Shown: piece by piece, positions 19,104 through 26,797 of the stretch
How positions within the stretch are numbered: the first letter of the stretch is position 1
Layout of the letters: every line of letters begins with the position of its first letter
NCBI GenBank assembly: GCA_963755335.1
Contig: CAVWJW010000008.1
Span: forward strand, 1,931,534-1,995,533
Reading direction: 5' to 3'
DNA length: 64,000 bases
Source: UBA10649 sp963755335
GTDB lineage: Bacteria; Actinomycetota; Actinomycetes; S36-B12
Translations under genes and position numbers: made by a program
The notes under the pieces: model-generated
Told to the model about the DNA's origin: nothing
The model's database searches: none
Seen by the model: only the letters and a program-made list of their open reading frames with translations

Positions 19104-19694
19104 GTGCCGAAGATCGCCGCCGCCACCGTGGCCGAGAACCGCGAGCAGCGCAAGGAGTCTTTGCTGCTCGCCGCCGCCACGCTGATCGAGCGCGGCGGAG
19201 GTTTCACGGTTGCCGAGGTGGCCAAGGAGGTGGGCCTCTCGCGCACCGCCGTGTACGAGTACTACAGCAGCGCGGCCGAGCTCATCGCCGACGTCCTGAT
19301 CGACGAGCTCGCCGCGTGGTCGAAGTCCCTTGCCGACCAGATCGACCCCCTCGCCCGGCCACGCGATCGCGCGCATGCATGGATCACGGGGGTCCTCACC
19401 TACGTCGTCGATGGGCGTCATGCGCTGCTGCGGTCGGCTGCCTCCATCGAGCTGCCCGAGAGCCGACGCGACGACGTCCAGGCTCTCCACCAGGCGGTCA
19501 TTGCCCCGCTGGTCGACACGCTCGTCGCCGCCGGCTCGTCCGATCCCGTTCGCGACGCGAGGTTCGTCTGGGGTGTTGTCGACGTCGCCATCCACCGGAT
19601 CGAGGCCGGCGAGTGCGATCCGGTCGAGGAGATCGCTGCCGTCATTGCGTTCGTCGATGGCGCTCTGTCGACCACGCTGGCTGACCCGTCGTGA
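19104..19694 (+). CDS. TetR family transcriptional regulator
   Basis: 196 residues from GTG at 19104. The N-terminal helix-turn-helix is clear: LLLAAATLIERGGGFTVAEV, then KEVGLSRTAVYEYYSSAAEL. The rest is a helical ligand-binding domain of normal size. It overlaps the peptidase E gene by 4 bases (GTGA). The target could be the divergent decarboxylase, peptidase E or itself; I found no convincing operator in the 191-base intergenic gap. Confidence 0.9.
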   Translation: MPKIAAATVAENREQRKESLLLAAATLIERGGGFTVAEVAKEVGLSRTAVYEYYSSAAELIADVLIDELAAWSKSLADQIDPLARPRDRAHAWITGVLTYVVDGRHALLRSAASIELPESRRDDVQALHQAVIAPLVDTLVAAGSSDPVRDARFVWGVVDVAIHRIEAGECDPVEEIAAVIAFVDGALSTTLADPS

Positions 19695-20425
19695 GCCGCC
19701 CGAGGCGGATCCTCGCGAGCAGCGGGGGTTTCGTCGGCACGGGACTGTGGGGCGTCATGCGCCCAGGCAGGATCATGCTGCGGGCCCTGGAGCTCTCTGG
19801 GGCCGATCGTCCTCGGGTGTGCCTGGTCATGACCGCGAGCGGCGACGATCACCAGTACCTGTCGACGATGTACTCGGCCCTGTCCGACGTGGGCTGCGAC
19901 GTCGACCACCTCGCGTTGTTCCCGCAGCCGAACCGGCCGCCCGACGAGGTGCTCGGCCGGGCCGACGTCATCTGGGTGGGTGGCGGGAGCGTGGCGAACC
20001 TCCTGGCCCTGTGGCGGCTGCACGGGGTCGACGAGGCAATGACCGAGGCGTGGCATCGCGGCGCCGTGCTCGCAGGCGTGAGCGCGGGCTCCCTCTGCTG
20101 GCACGTCGGCGGTCCGACCGATTCGTTCGGCGCCGAGCTTCAGGCGGTCACCAACGGCCTCGGCCTCCTGCCGTACGGCAACGGCGTGCACTACGACTCC
20201 GAGGAGCAGCGCCGACCGCTGCTGCACAGCCTCGTGGGCGAGGAGGTCCTGCCCCTCTCGTACGCGACCGACGACCGGGTCGGGATCCTGTACGAGGGCA
20301 TCGAGCCGATCGAGGTGGTCGTCGACGTCGACGTCGCACCGGACGGACCGGCGGCCTACCGGGTCGAGCGCACGGGCGACGTGGTCGAGGAGGCGCGCCT
20401 GCCCGTCGGGCGCATCAGCAGGTAG
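19691..20425 (+). CDS. peptidase E (S51 family dipeptidase-like)
   Basis: 244 residues from GTG at 19691. The S51 nucleophile serine sits in AGVSAGSLCWHVGGPTD, preceded by the family's IWVGGGSVANLLALWR. E. coli peptidase E cleaves dipeptides with N-terminal aspartate in the cytoplasm; the same fold includes cyanophycinase, so the exact substrate is open. It is co-transcribed with the TetR gene. Its last 70 bases overlap the end of a membrane-protein gene on the other strand. Confidence 0.87.
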   Translation: MSRPRRILASSGGFVGTGLWGVMRPGRIMLRALELSGADRPRVCLVMTASGDDHQYLSTMYSALSDVGCDVDHLALFPQPNRPPDEVLGRADVIWVGGGSVANLLALWRLHGVDEAMTEAWHRGAVLAGVSAGSLCWHVGGPTDSFGAELQAVTNGLGLLPYGNGVHYDSEEQRRPLLHSLVGEEVLPLSYATDDRVGILYEGIEPIEVVVDVDVAPDGPAAYRVERTGDVVEEARLPVGRISR

Positions 20426-20721
20426 CCGGCGAGGCCCGTCACGGCCGCCACGATGACGACGGCGACCCACGAGCCCACCGCCTTGCCGAGCGGATGCGAC
20501 AGCACGAACGACACCAGGTACACCGCCGCCAGGCAGACCGTGCGCAGGACACCGCGCCGCGGCAGCATCACTGCAGCGCAGTAGCCACCGCCCGCCAGCA
20601 GCACGATCGCGCCGAGCCATCGCTGCCCGGTCACCTGTGCCACGGCGAAGCCGACGATCAGCGAAGCCGCGGCCACGCTCGGGACGAGAATCCGGGCGGC
20701 CCGATCATCCAGCGACGTCAC
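20356..20721 (-). CDS. small membrane protein
   Basis: 121 residues from GTG at 20721 (VTSLDDRAARILVPSVAAAS), overlapping the upstream gene's stop as GTGA, which supports translational coupling. Hydrophobic helices are visible at SVAAASLIVGFAVAQV, WLGAIVLLAGGGYCAAV, VCLAAVYLVSFVLS and WVAVVIVAAVTGLAGYLL. I do not recognise the family. The 3' end overlaps peptidase E tail-to-tail by 70 bases, so the last ~20 residues are less sure. Confidence 0.65.
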   Translation of the reverse strand: MTSLDDRAARILVPSVAAASLIVGFAVAQVTGQRWLGAIVLLAGGGYCAAVMLPRRGVLRTVCLAAVYLVSFVLSHPLGKAVGSWVAVVIVAAVTGLAGYLLMRPTGRRASSTTSPVRSTR

Positions 20722-21218
20722 TCCGCGGCGACGCGACTGGCCAGTGCCTCTGCCTCCTGGACGTCCTTCTGCAACGCAGTGACGGCCGCCGTCAGCTGGC
20801 CATCCCAGTGCTCGGCTCGCACGCACCACATCACGGTGTCCTGGGCCTCGAGCAGGCCATCCTTCATCTTCGCTGGGGCGCCGCTGCCCAGTCGGCTGAG
20901 CACGCGCTCTGCCGAGGAGACCCAGGTCTCGGCGAGCTGCAGGTGCTGCACCTCCTTGGCGATGTCGCGCACCTGGGAACTGGCCTTGGGCTCGTCGGGT
21001 GCGATGTCCTTGAGCTGCTGCTGGACGCGATTGACCGCGGTCGACAGGTCGGCAGCCATCGGCTCGTGCATGGAGGAATGACGCAGATCGTGGAGGAGGT
21101 CCTCGCAGGCCTTCTTGACGTCGGCCTTGGCCGCGAAGAAGCGCTCGTCCGAGCGGTGGGGGACTTCCTTGGCTGCCGTGCGGCTGAGGCGATTCGGCCC
21201 TGAGGTGTTGCTCTTCAT
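20718..21218 (-). CDS. hypothetical protein, helical
   Basis: 166 residues from ATG at 21218 (MKSNTSGPNRLSRTAAKEV), with GAGCGA-type purines before it. The sequence is polar and heptad-like (KKACEDLLHDLRHSSM, NRVQQQLKDIAPDEP, AVTALQKDVQEAEALASR), so mostly alpha-helical and probably cytoplasmic. No known domain recognised. It is the first gene of a two-gene unit with the small membrane protein and is divergent from the protease-inhibitor gene. Confidence 0.68.
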   Translation of the reverse strand: MKSNTSGPNRLSRTAAKEVPHRSDERFFAAKADVKKACEDLLHDLRHSSMHEPMAADLSTAVNRVQQQLKDIAPDEPKASSQVRDIAKEVQHLQLAETWVSSAERVLSRLGSGAPAKMKDGLLEAQDTVMWCVRAEHWDGQLTAAVTALQKDVQEAEALASRVAAE

Positions 21219-21391
21219 CGTTCGCTCCTTCACGACTAGTGGCGAGCGTGTGCTGTCAACACGTTCATTCTCGTGCAGTTTCACGGGCGGCGCCTGCCGA
21301 ACGACGAAGCATTCGTACCGAACTGCAGGAGCCGTCTTCACGCTCGTGCGAGGACAATACTGAGACGAGTGCCCACTCCCTGGAGGTCCCG

Positions 21392-21817
21392 ATGTCACCA
21401 CGCCGATCGACCGGATTCGTCGCTGCCGCCGCCGTCATCACGCTTGCTGCCACGGCATTGGTGAGCGTGTCGCCGGCGCAGGGTGCGGTCGCGGAGAAGA
21501 AGCACGTGACGCTCACGGTCACCGAGCTGCCCGCCCAGGTGCGGCTGATTCCCGGCGAGTCCGTCAAGGTCCGGCTGTCGACGAACGTGACGACCGGCTA
21601 CTCGTGGTCGACCAAGGTGGTCGGCAAGAAGGGCGCCGTGGCGGTCTCCCCCGGCGTGTACGCGGCCGGCACGACGGACCTGGTCGGCGCCCCGGGCACG
21701 ACGACCTGGGTGGTCACGGCGCGAGCGCACGGCACCGCGGTCGTCAAGTTCCTGAAGACCCCGCCGGGCCAGGACAGCCCGCTCCCCGACGGCTCCCTGA
21801 CCGTCATCGTGCGCTGA
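21392..21817 (+). CDS. exported protease inhibitor, I42/chagasin-like
   Basis: 141 residues from ATG at 21392 with GGAGG upstream. A signal peptide runs through FVAAAAVITLAATALVSVSP with a likely cut after AQGA. The mature domain has the inhibitor loop NVTTGYSW (chagasin NPTTGxxW) and a C-terminal HGTAVVKFLKTP segment matching the R/K-P region. Chagasin-like proteins bind and block papain-type cysteine proteases. It lies next to an exported metalloprotease gene, but that is not the protease class these inhibitors normally bind. Confidence 0.78.
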   Translation: MSPRRSTGFVAAAAVITLAATALVSVSPAQGAVAEKKHVTLTVTELPAQVRLIPGESVKVRLSTNVTTGYSWSTKVVGKKGAVAVSPGVYAAGTTDLVGAPGTTTWVVTARAHGTAVVKFLKTPPGQDSPLPDGSLTVIVR

Positions 21818-21894
21818 GGACCGGCGGCCGACCGCCCGGACCATCGCGCCCGTTTTGCCGCTTTAGCGGCTTTATCTTGCCCAATTTACTAATT

Positions 21895-22048
21895 TGACCG
21901 GTCATTTGTTCTTCGGTCCCCGGAGCCGTCGCCGCGTCGTCAAGCCTCATTTCCCCTTAATTAGCAATGACTTCTTTCCGCACCCTGCCTTCTCGATGTC
22001 CCTGTGCCGCATGATCGGTCATATTGACCGATCATGACCGAACGGTCA
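21895..22048. promoter_or_regulatory. TGACCGGTCA-type site cluster upstream of the metalloprotease gene
   Basis: Three inverted-repeat sites lie in an unusually AT-rich gap: TGACCGGTCA at 21895-21904; TGATCGGTCA / TGACCGATCA (22012-22021 and 22025-22034) around TAT; and TGACCG-AA-CGGTCA at 22035-22048, which ends 26 bases before the start codon. The same motif occurs before the sortase and LuxR genes. Confidence 0.65.
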
Positions 22049-22073
22049 GAATGGCATCGAAGAGGTGGGGTCG

Positions 22074-22838
22074 ATGACCAGGATGCTGCGGCAGGCGCGG
22101 GGTCTCACCGCGCTCGCGGTCCTCGTCGCCGCCACTGGGCTCGTCTCCGCTTCGACCGTGGTAGCCGTTCCCCTGGCCGCTCATGCCCATCCAGCTAAGG
22201 GCCAGACCTCGAGCAGCACCACTCCGAAGGCCGCTGCGGCCAGTGAGAGCGATTTCGCGTCGATCTTCGACGGCGACAACGCGAACCTGGCCGGCAGCGG
22301 CTGGAAGTCCTGCCCCACGCCGGTCGCCTGGACCGTCGACACGCGCGACCTCACCCCCGCCGAAGGCGCCGCGCAGATCAAGAACCTCGACTGGGCCTTC
22401 CAGCAGTGGTCGAAGGTCTCCGGGCTGACGTTCACGTTCGCCGGCGAAGAGGACGTCACCTACGACGATGACGCCTTCACGGTGGAGCCCGCTGACGGCG
22501 CCGAGGTGGAGACCCGCCACGTGTACCTGGACTTCGTGAGCGCCGCCAAGTCGACACGCCTCGGCGGTGGCACCGTGGGCCTTGGCTCCCCATCGCAGGT
22601 GATGCCCTCGACCAAGGAGATCGTGTCCGGCGAGGCCATCTTCCGCACCGACCATGTGAAGTCCGCCTCCGCCAAGGAGCTCAAGAGCCTCTACCTGCAT
22701 GAACTCGGCCATGTGCTCGGGCTCGCGCACGCTCAGGTCGAGTCGAACATCATGTACCCCATCGTCACCAACCGCGTGGACCTCGGTGCCGGTGACGTGA
22801 ACGGTGTCCGGACGATGACCCAGCCCTGCACCGCCTGA
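22074..22838 (+). CDS. exported matrixin-like zinc metalloprotease (M10 type)
   Basis: 254 residues from ATG at 22074. A signal peptide (LTALAVLVAATGLVSAS ... AHA) is followed by a Ser/Thr/Ala-rich spacer, then the catalytic domain. The zinc site is HELGHVLGLAH (HExxHxxGxxH) with the Met-turn NIMYP. A propeptide cysteine switch is not evident. It should act outside the cell on proteins or peptidoglycan-linked targets; the substrate is unknown. It lies tail-to-tail with the sortase gene and shares promoter sites with the sortase and LuxR genes. Confidence 0.85.
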   Translation: MTRMLRQARGLTALAVLVAATGLVSASTVVAVPLAAHAHPAKGQTSSSTTPKAAAASESDFASIFDGDNANLAGSGWKSCPTPVAWTVDTRDLTPAEGAAQIKNLDWAFQQWSKVSGLTFTFAGEEDVTYDDDAFTVEPADGAEVETRHVYLDFVSAAKSTRLGGGTVGLGSPSQVMPSTKEIVSGEAIFRTDHVKSASAKELKSLYLHELGHVLGLAHAQVESNIMYPIVTNRVDLGAGDVNGVRTMTQPCTA

Positions 22839-22843
22839 GCGGT

Positions 22844-23554
22844 CTACGCCGACTGCACCGGGATTGCCGTGACGACGACGTTGTCCTGGTAGCCGCCGTT
22901 GTTGCGGTCGTAGTAGCCGCCGCAGCTGATCAGGGTGAGGCGCGCTGGGCCGTCGATCGCGAACAGCTCTTCGAGCGGCAGCCGCTTCTTGGAGATGAGC
23001 TCGCGGGACACAACCTTGTACCGCAGGTCTGACCCGTCCGCCGTCTTGACGAGGACCTTGTCGCCGACGCTGAGCTGTCCGAGGTTGTAGAAGACGCCGT
23101 GGCCCTGGACGCGGCCGTCGCGATGCGCCACCAGCACGGCCGACCCGACATCGGCACCGGGCGGCACGCCGAGCTTGTACCAGCCGACCTTGGTGATGTC
23201 CTCGGGGATCGCCAGCGCGCGGGCCTTGTCGAGCCCGACCGGCAGGACATCGGTGTTGACGTTGATCGCCGGGATCACGACCTGCACGGGGGCCGTCAGC
23301 ACCGGCGCCGTGGGCGACGGCGTGAGGGTCGCCGAGGGCGTCGGGGTGATGAACGAGGGCGTCGGCGTCGCGACCGGCGAGGGGGTGACCGACTCCTGCG
23401 CGGCGAGGCTGGCGAGGTCACGGCTGCCGACCGTGGCGACCTCGGCCTGCTGGCGCGCCTGCCATTGCGAGATGCCGAGGACGGTCAGGGAGATGAGCAC
23501 CACCGCCAGGCTGACGACCAGCACGACGAGCGCAGGGCGGGGACGCTTCACCAA
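22844..23554 (-). CDS. sortase (class E/F-like)
   Basis: About 236 residues; start TTG at 23554 or GTG at 23551. An N-terminal membrane anchor (ALVVLVVSLAVVLISLTVLG) and a Pro/Thr-rich spacer precede the sortase domain. The catalytic residues are His in SAVLVAHRDG, Cys in LTLISCGGYYD, and Arg in YDRNNGGY. Sortases join sorting-signal proteins to the cell wall; no LPxTG-like substrate is visible in the window. The promoter carries TGACC/GGTCA half-sites like those of its neighbours. Confidence 0.88.
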   Translation of the reverse strand: MVKRPRPALVVLVVSLAVVLISLTVLGISQWQARQQAEVATVGSRDLASLAAQESVTPSPVATPTPSFITPTPSATLTPSPTAPVLTAPVQVVIPAINVNTDVLPVGLDKARALAIPEDITKVGWYKLGVPPGADVGSAVLVAHRDGRVQGHGVFYNLGQLSVGDKVLVKTADGSDLRYKVVSRELISKKRLPLEELFAIDGPARLTLISCGGYYDRNNGGYQDNVVVTAIPVQSA

Positions 23555-23597
23555 CCGATTCTAACTTCCACGAAGCCGCGTCAACGCCGCGGCTAAG

Positions 23598-23627
23598 GAC
23601 CGGGTCAAATCCACGCAAGAACGGTCA
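23598..23627. promoter_or_regulatory. GACC/GGTCA half-sites upstream of sortase
   Basis: GACCGGGTCA (23598-23607) is an imperfect version of the palindrome, and CGGTCA (23622-23627) is a half-site one to two helical turns away. Both lie 45-75 bases before the sortase start, in the 94-base gap to the LuxR gene. A weaker match than the two flanking promoters. Confidence 0.45.
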
Positions 23628-23648
23628 ACTGCCGGCCAGCCAATTCGG

Positions 23649-24539
23649 TCATCCCGCGTTGGCGTCGAGCATTCCCCTCATGCCGGCCAGACGAACGGCC
23701 TCACGTCGGCCACCCACCCCGAAGTAGCGGTAGATGGCCATCGTCTCCTGACGCACCGTCGATTCGCTGAAGCCGACGCGCTTGGAGATCTGCGAGTTCG
23801 TGAGCCCCTTCGCCATCAGGCCGAGGATCCTCAGCTGGCGATCCGACAGGGTTCCCGGCGCCGGCCGCCGGAACGACTGCGCTGTCGACTCCTCGACCGG
23901 GAGGCCCTCGACCAGTGACAGCGCGGGGATCAGTCCAGAGCGATCGTCGCCCTCTCGTCCGCCGAGGGGCTTGTCCGACGGCACGCCCGGGTTGCTGAGG
24001 AGGGACAGGTAGAGGGCGAGGACAGCGGCCACGCCGGTGACGTCGGTGCGCAGCGCCTCGGCATCGGGCGGGGAGGTGAAGCTGATCTGCACCGCGCCGA
24101 CCCGCTGACTCGGCAGGCTCAGCGGCCAGACGGCCATCGGCTCGTAGGGCGACTCCTTCGAGCCGAGCCACGGATAGCGCTCCTCGACCTCCTGCACGGT
24201 CCGCAGGACGATCGGCTCGCCGCTCCGCACGGCATCGCTCATCGGTGAGGAGTCCCACAGGGACAGCGTCCGGTAGGGCTCCAGCGCCGGGCCCGGCATC
24301 CCGAACGCCCCGACCGCATGCAGTGAGCCGTCGGACCCGAACAGGCTGATGACGGCCGTGCGCGGCTGGTGGGTGTTGAGGAGGTTCAGCACCAGGTGCT
24401 GGGCGATCTGGTCGCCACTGGGTCGCGACATCAAGAACCGCACCATGTCGAGCATGGCGCGGGAGTTCATCACGTCGTCGCGCCGCCGCCGATAACCGGC
24501 CGGCGCCTCGGGCTCAAGATCTGTCGTGTGACGATCCAT
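23649..24539 (-). CDS. GAF domain - LuxR-type transcriptional regulator
   Basis: 296 residues from ATG at 24539 (MDRHTTDLEPEAPAGYRRRR). Residues ~40-190 resemble a GAF sensor (HQPRTAVISLFGSDGSLHAV, PYEPMAVWPLSLPSQRVGAV). The C-terminus is a LuxR helix-turn-helix: LSDRQLRILGLMAKGLTNSQ, then SKRVGFSESTVRQETMAIYR. There is no receiver domain, so it probably answers a small ligand and not a kinase. It likely regulates itself, the sortase and the metalloprotease through the shared palindromes. A shorter paralogue lies at 52736-53412. Confidence 0.82.
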   Translation of the reverse strand: MDRHTTDLEPEAPAGYRRRRDDVMNSRAMLDMVRFLMSRPSGDQIAQHLVLNLLNTHQPRTAVISLFGSDGSLHAVGAFGMPGPALEPYRTLSLWDSSPMSDAVRSGEPIVLRTVQEVEERYPWLGSKESPYEPMAVWPLSLPSQRVGAVQISFTSPPDAEALRTDVTGVAAVLALYLSLLSNPGVPSDKPLGGREGDDRSGLIPALSLVEGLPVEESTAQSFRRPAPGTLSDRQLRILGLMAKGLTNSQISKRVGFSESTVRQETMAIYRYFGVGGRREAVRLAGMRGMLDANAG

Positions 24540-24570
24540 CTGGCTCTCCAACCCTGTACCCCTGTTGACG

Positions 24571-24703
24571 TTGACCGTACATTGGCTGGACCGGTCAACC
24601 CACCTCCGATAATTGCTCCGCAATTCGGGGCAATACCGTCGAGTGCGGACCCAGTTTGGCACATTTGGTCATGACCAGTCAACCTGCGAGACCTGACCGG
24701 TCA
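24571..24703. promoter_or_regulatory. TGACCGGTCA-type site array upstream of the LuxR gene
   Basis: Going upstream from the start codon: TTGACCG at about 24570, GACCGGTC at 24589-24596, TGACCAGTCA at 24672-24681 (itself overlapping TGGTCATGACCA), and TGACCGGTCA at 24694-24703. The last two sites are 22 bases apart, about two DNA turns. This fits autoregulation by the LuxR protein; the link is inferred. Confidence 0.65.
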
Positions 24704-24806
24704 CCTCCCCCCGCGCCCCAAGGTTAAGTTTCCCGAGACGCGGGGAGGACGGGTCAGGCCGCCTGACCCCCCACTCGGGGACAGCGCGACGAGCCTCCAG
24801 CGACCG

Positions 24807-25529
24807 TCACCTCATCAGCTGCATCGCGGCGAACATGTAGCCCATGCTCGCTGCCATGACGGCCATGCTGACGTTGGCACGAAGGGTCGGATGCGCCAGC
24901 GCGACGAAGTTCGACCGATCGCCCGGGCCCACCGCTCCCCTGCCCTTGCTGTCGTCGATGAGCCCGAACAGCCACGCAAGGGTCTCGAGCGCGTAGTACC
25001 CGACGAGGATCCACGTGAGGACCGCGATCCAGTCGGGCAGCCACATGTAGACCATGGCGGCCTGCATGATCAGCGCCAGGATCCACAGGTAGCTGAAGGG
25101 CTGCTTCTTGACCAACCTGTACCCCATCCAGACCAGGATGGCGGCCGTGCTGAGCGCGAAGGTCCACGCCTGCAGCGCAGCGGGCAGCCACTTCCAGTGG
25201 AACTCCATGGACGCGTACATGTACAGCATGCTCACCAGCATCAGGATGTGGCTGGCGTGGAACCACCGGTGCTGCCCGCCCATCCGCAGGAAGTGGGCGC
25301 AGTGGAAGACCAGGACGGCAGCGAGCGCCACCAGCCACAGCCAGGTCACCGCCGCGGGCAGCAGGTCCGGCCCGGACATGGCCATCACGCCGCCGGCCAT
25401 TCCTCCGGATCCGCCTCCTGGCGGGGTCATGCCGCCGCTCATGGACGCAGCGGGGCTTGGCATCATCGATGCCCCGGGCATGGTCGAGTCCTCGGTCAGG
25501 ACGCCGACCAGAAGAGCGTTGATAATCAT
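24807..25529 (-). CDS. DUF5134 family polytopic membrane protein
   Basis: 240 residues from ATG at 25529. A Met/Gly/Pro-rich N-terminal stretch (MPGASMMPSPAASM ... GGSGGMAGGVMAMS) is followed by about five hydrophobic helices (TWLWLVALAAVLVFHCAHFL, ILMLVSMLYMYASMEF, SYLWILALIMQAAMVYMWLP and others). Methionine and histidine richness at helix ends (FHCAHFLRMGGQHRWFHASH) hints at metal, perhaps copper, but this is only a suggestion. The family has no known function. It is followed by 267 bases without a gene before the LuxR start, which hold the palindrome array. Confidence 0.75.
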   Translation of the reverse strand: MIINALLVGVLTEDSTMPGASMMPSPAASMSGGMTPPGGGSGGMAGGVMAMSGPDLLPAAVTWLWLVALAAVLVFHCAHFLRMGGQHRWFHASHILMLVSMLYMYASMEFHWKWLPAALQAWTFALSTAAILVWMGYRLVKKQPFSYLWILALIMQAAMVYMWLPDWIAVLTWILVGYYALETLAWLFGLIDDSKGRGAVGPGDRSNFVALAHPTLRANVSMAVMAASMGYMFAAMQLMR

Positions 25530-25640
25530 GGGAATTCTCCGATTCGGGATCGACCGCGCACAGGCGGCCAGTGGTCAGGGGGGCGGGTGCACCCAGTACC
25601 GATACCCCGCATCCCGCCTTCGCGGTTGAGTAGTCGATCC

Positions 25641-26201
25641 CTAGGCGCAAGTCATCGCGGGTGGACCGCGACGCGAGGAGTCCCAGACTCGCTCGGAGGT
25701 GATCGACCACCAGCGGTGCACGGATCGGACCACCGGCGTGTACAACGAAATGGGACCGAGGTCGGCCATCCGCACGCCGAGCGTGGCGGTGAGAAGTGCC
25801 ACCCAGGAGTCGAGGATGGCGGCGCCGTGAACGAGCAGGCCGGCCGCCACGAAGGTCACCACGACGTGCGCGAGGGCCATCCATCCGGACGGGACGAGGG
25901 GGGCCGGTCCGTTCACCATGTGCGCGTGGCCCGAGGAGACGACGAGCACGGCATGAAGGAGCAGTTGGCTGCCCAGCAGGAAGGCGACCAGCCACACCCA
26001 CGAGCGGCGGGAGGACGTGGCGGCCAGCGTCAGGCTCGCGGCGATGAGCACGGTCAGCACGAGTCCCGCGGTGCTGGGCAGCATTCCTGCGGCCGCGGAA
26101 TGGCCTGAGACGGTGAGTACGGCGATCGTGATCGCGAGCGCGAGACGTCGCGTGACCACGAATGCGGCGGACGGATGACGCCCGCCCCGTGTCCCCTCCA
26201 C
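25641..26201 (-). CDS. integral membrane protein of unknown function
   Basis: 186 residues from ATG at 26201. About five transmembrane segments (LALAITIAVLTVSGHSAAAG, LVLTVLIAASLTLAATS, VWLVAFLLGSQLLLHAVLVV, LAHVVVTFVAAGLLVHGAAI). The SSGHAHMVNG loop is His/Met-rich like its neighbour. It lies 112 bases upstream of the DUF5134 gene on the same strand, so the two may form a unit; similar pairs are seen in Actinobacteria. No catalytic motif seen. Confidence 0.65.
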   Translation of the reverse strand: MEGTRGGRHPSAAFVVTRRLALAITIAVLTVSGHSAAAGMLPSTAGLVLTVLIAASLTLAATSSRRSWVWLVAFLLGSQLLLHAVLVVSSGHAHMVNGPAPLVPSGWMALAHVVVTFVAAGLLVHGAAILDSWVALLTATLGVRMADLGPISLYTPVVRSVHRWWSITSERVWDSSRRGPPAMTCA

Positions 26202-26262
26202 GCCGGTCTCCCCTGTCCCTGATCACGACGGCGAAGTGCTGCCCCTACTTTAGGCTTCCGTC

Positions 26263-26694
26263 ATGTCCGTTGCCGAAATCGACGAGTACCTCGCGGCAGT
26301 GCCCGAGCCCCAGCGCACGACCCTCAACGGACTTCGACGCACGCTGCGATCATTGCTGCCCGATGCCGACGAAGGTATCGGTTACGGCGTTCCGGTGTTC
26401 CGCGTGGACGGAAAGGGAGTGGCGGGCTTCGCGGCCTACGCGACCCACTGCAGCTACCTGCCAATGAGCGGCAGTGTGCTAGGCGCCCTCGCCGATGAAG
26501 TAGCCGGTTACCGCACGAGCAAGGGGGCCCTTCAGTTCGCGGTGGACGAGCCCCTACCCCAGCCGCTCGTCGAGACACTGGTCCGGGCGCGGCAGGCCGA
26601 GATCGCGGCCGCGACGTCCCGCCGGCGGCTGACCGCACTCTCGGTCGGGCATCCCAAACACGGGACCCTTGTCACCCAAAGAGGGGACATTTGA
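26263..26694 (+). CDS. DUF1801/YdhG-like protein
   Basis: 143 residues from ATG at 26263 (MSVAEIDEYLAAVPEPQRTT). The family pattern is clear: LNGLRRTLRSLLPDADEGIG, GYGVPVFRVDGKGVAGFAA, and SKGALQFAVDEPLP. The family includes B. subtilis YdhG, a frataxin-like iron carrier; iron binding here is unproven. It is a stand-alone gene with its own promoter, divergent from the membrane protein. Confidence 0.75.
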   Translation: MSVAEIDEYLAAVPEPQRTTLNGLRRTLRSLLPDADEGIGYGVPVFRVDGKGVAGFAAYATHCSYLPMSGSVLGALADEVAGYRTSKGALQFAVDEPLPQPLVETLVRARQAEIAAATSRRRLTALSVGHPKHGTLVTQRGDI

Positions 26695-26733
26695 CCCTGG
26701 CTACTCCACGTCGACGTCTTCTGCTCGTAACAA

Positions 26734-26784
26734 CCCGTTGGTACTGTCGCGATTCATATGCCGGTATTGCCCGGCACCAACGGG
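26734..26784. promoter_or_regulatory. 9-bp inverted repeat in the leader of the exported protein gene
   Basis: CCCGTTGGT (26734-26742) and ACCAACGGG (26776-26784) are perfect inverted repeats 33 bases apart, just before the start codon at 26798. This could be an RNA hairpin covering the leader or a spaced operator; nothing distinguishes these. Confidence 0.4.
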
Positions 26785-26797
26785 AATCGGGGAACGC

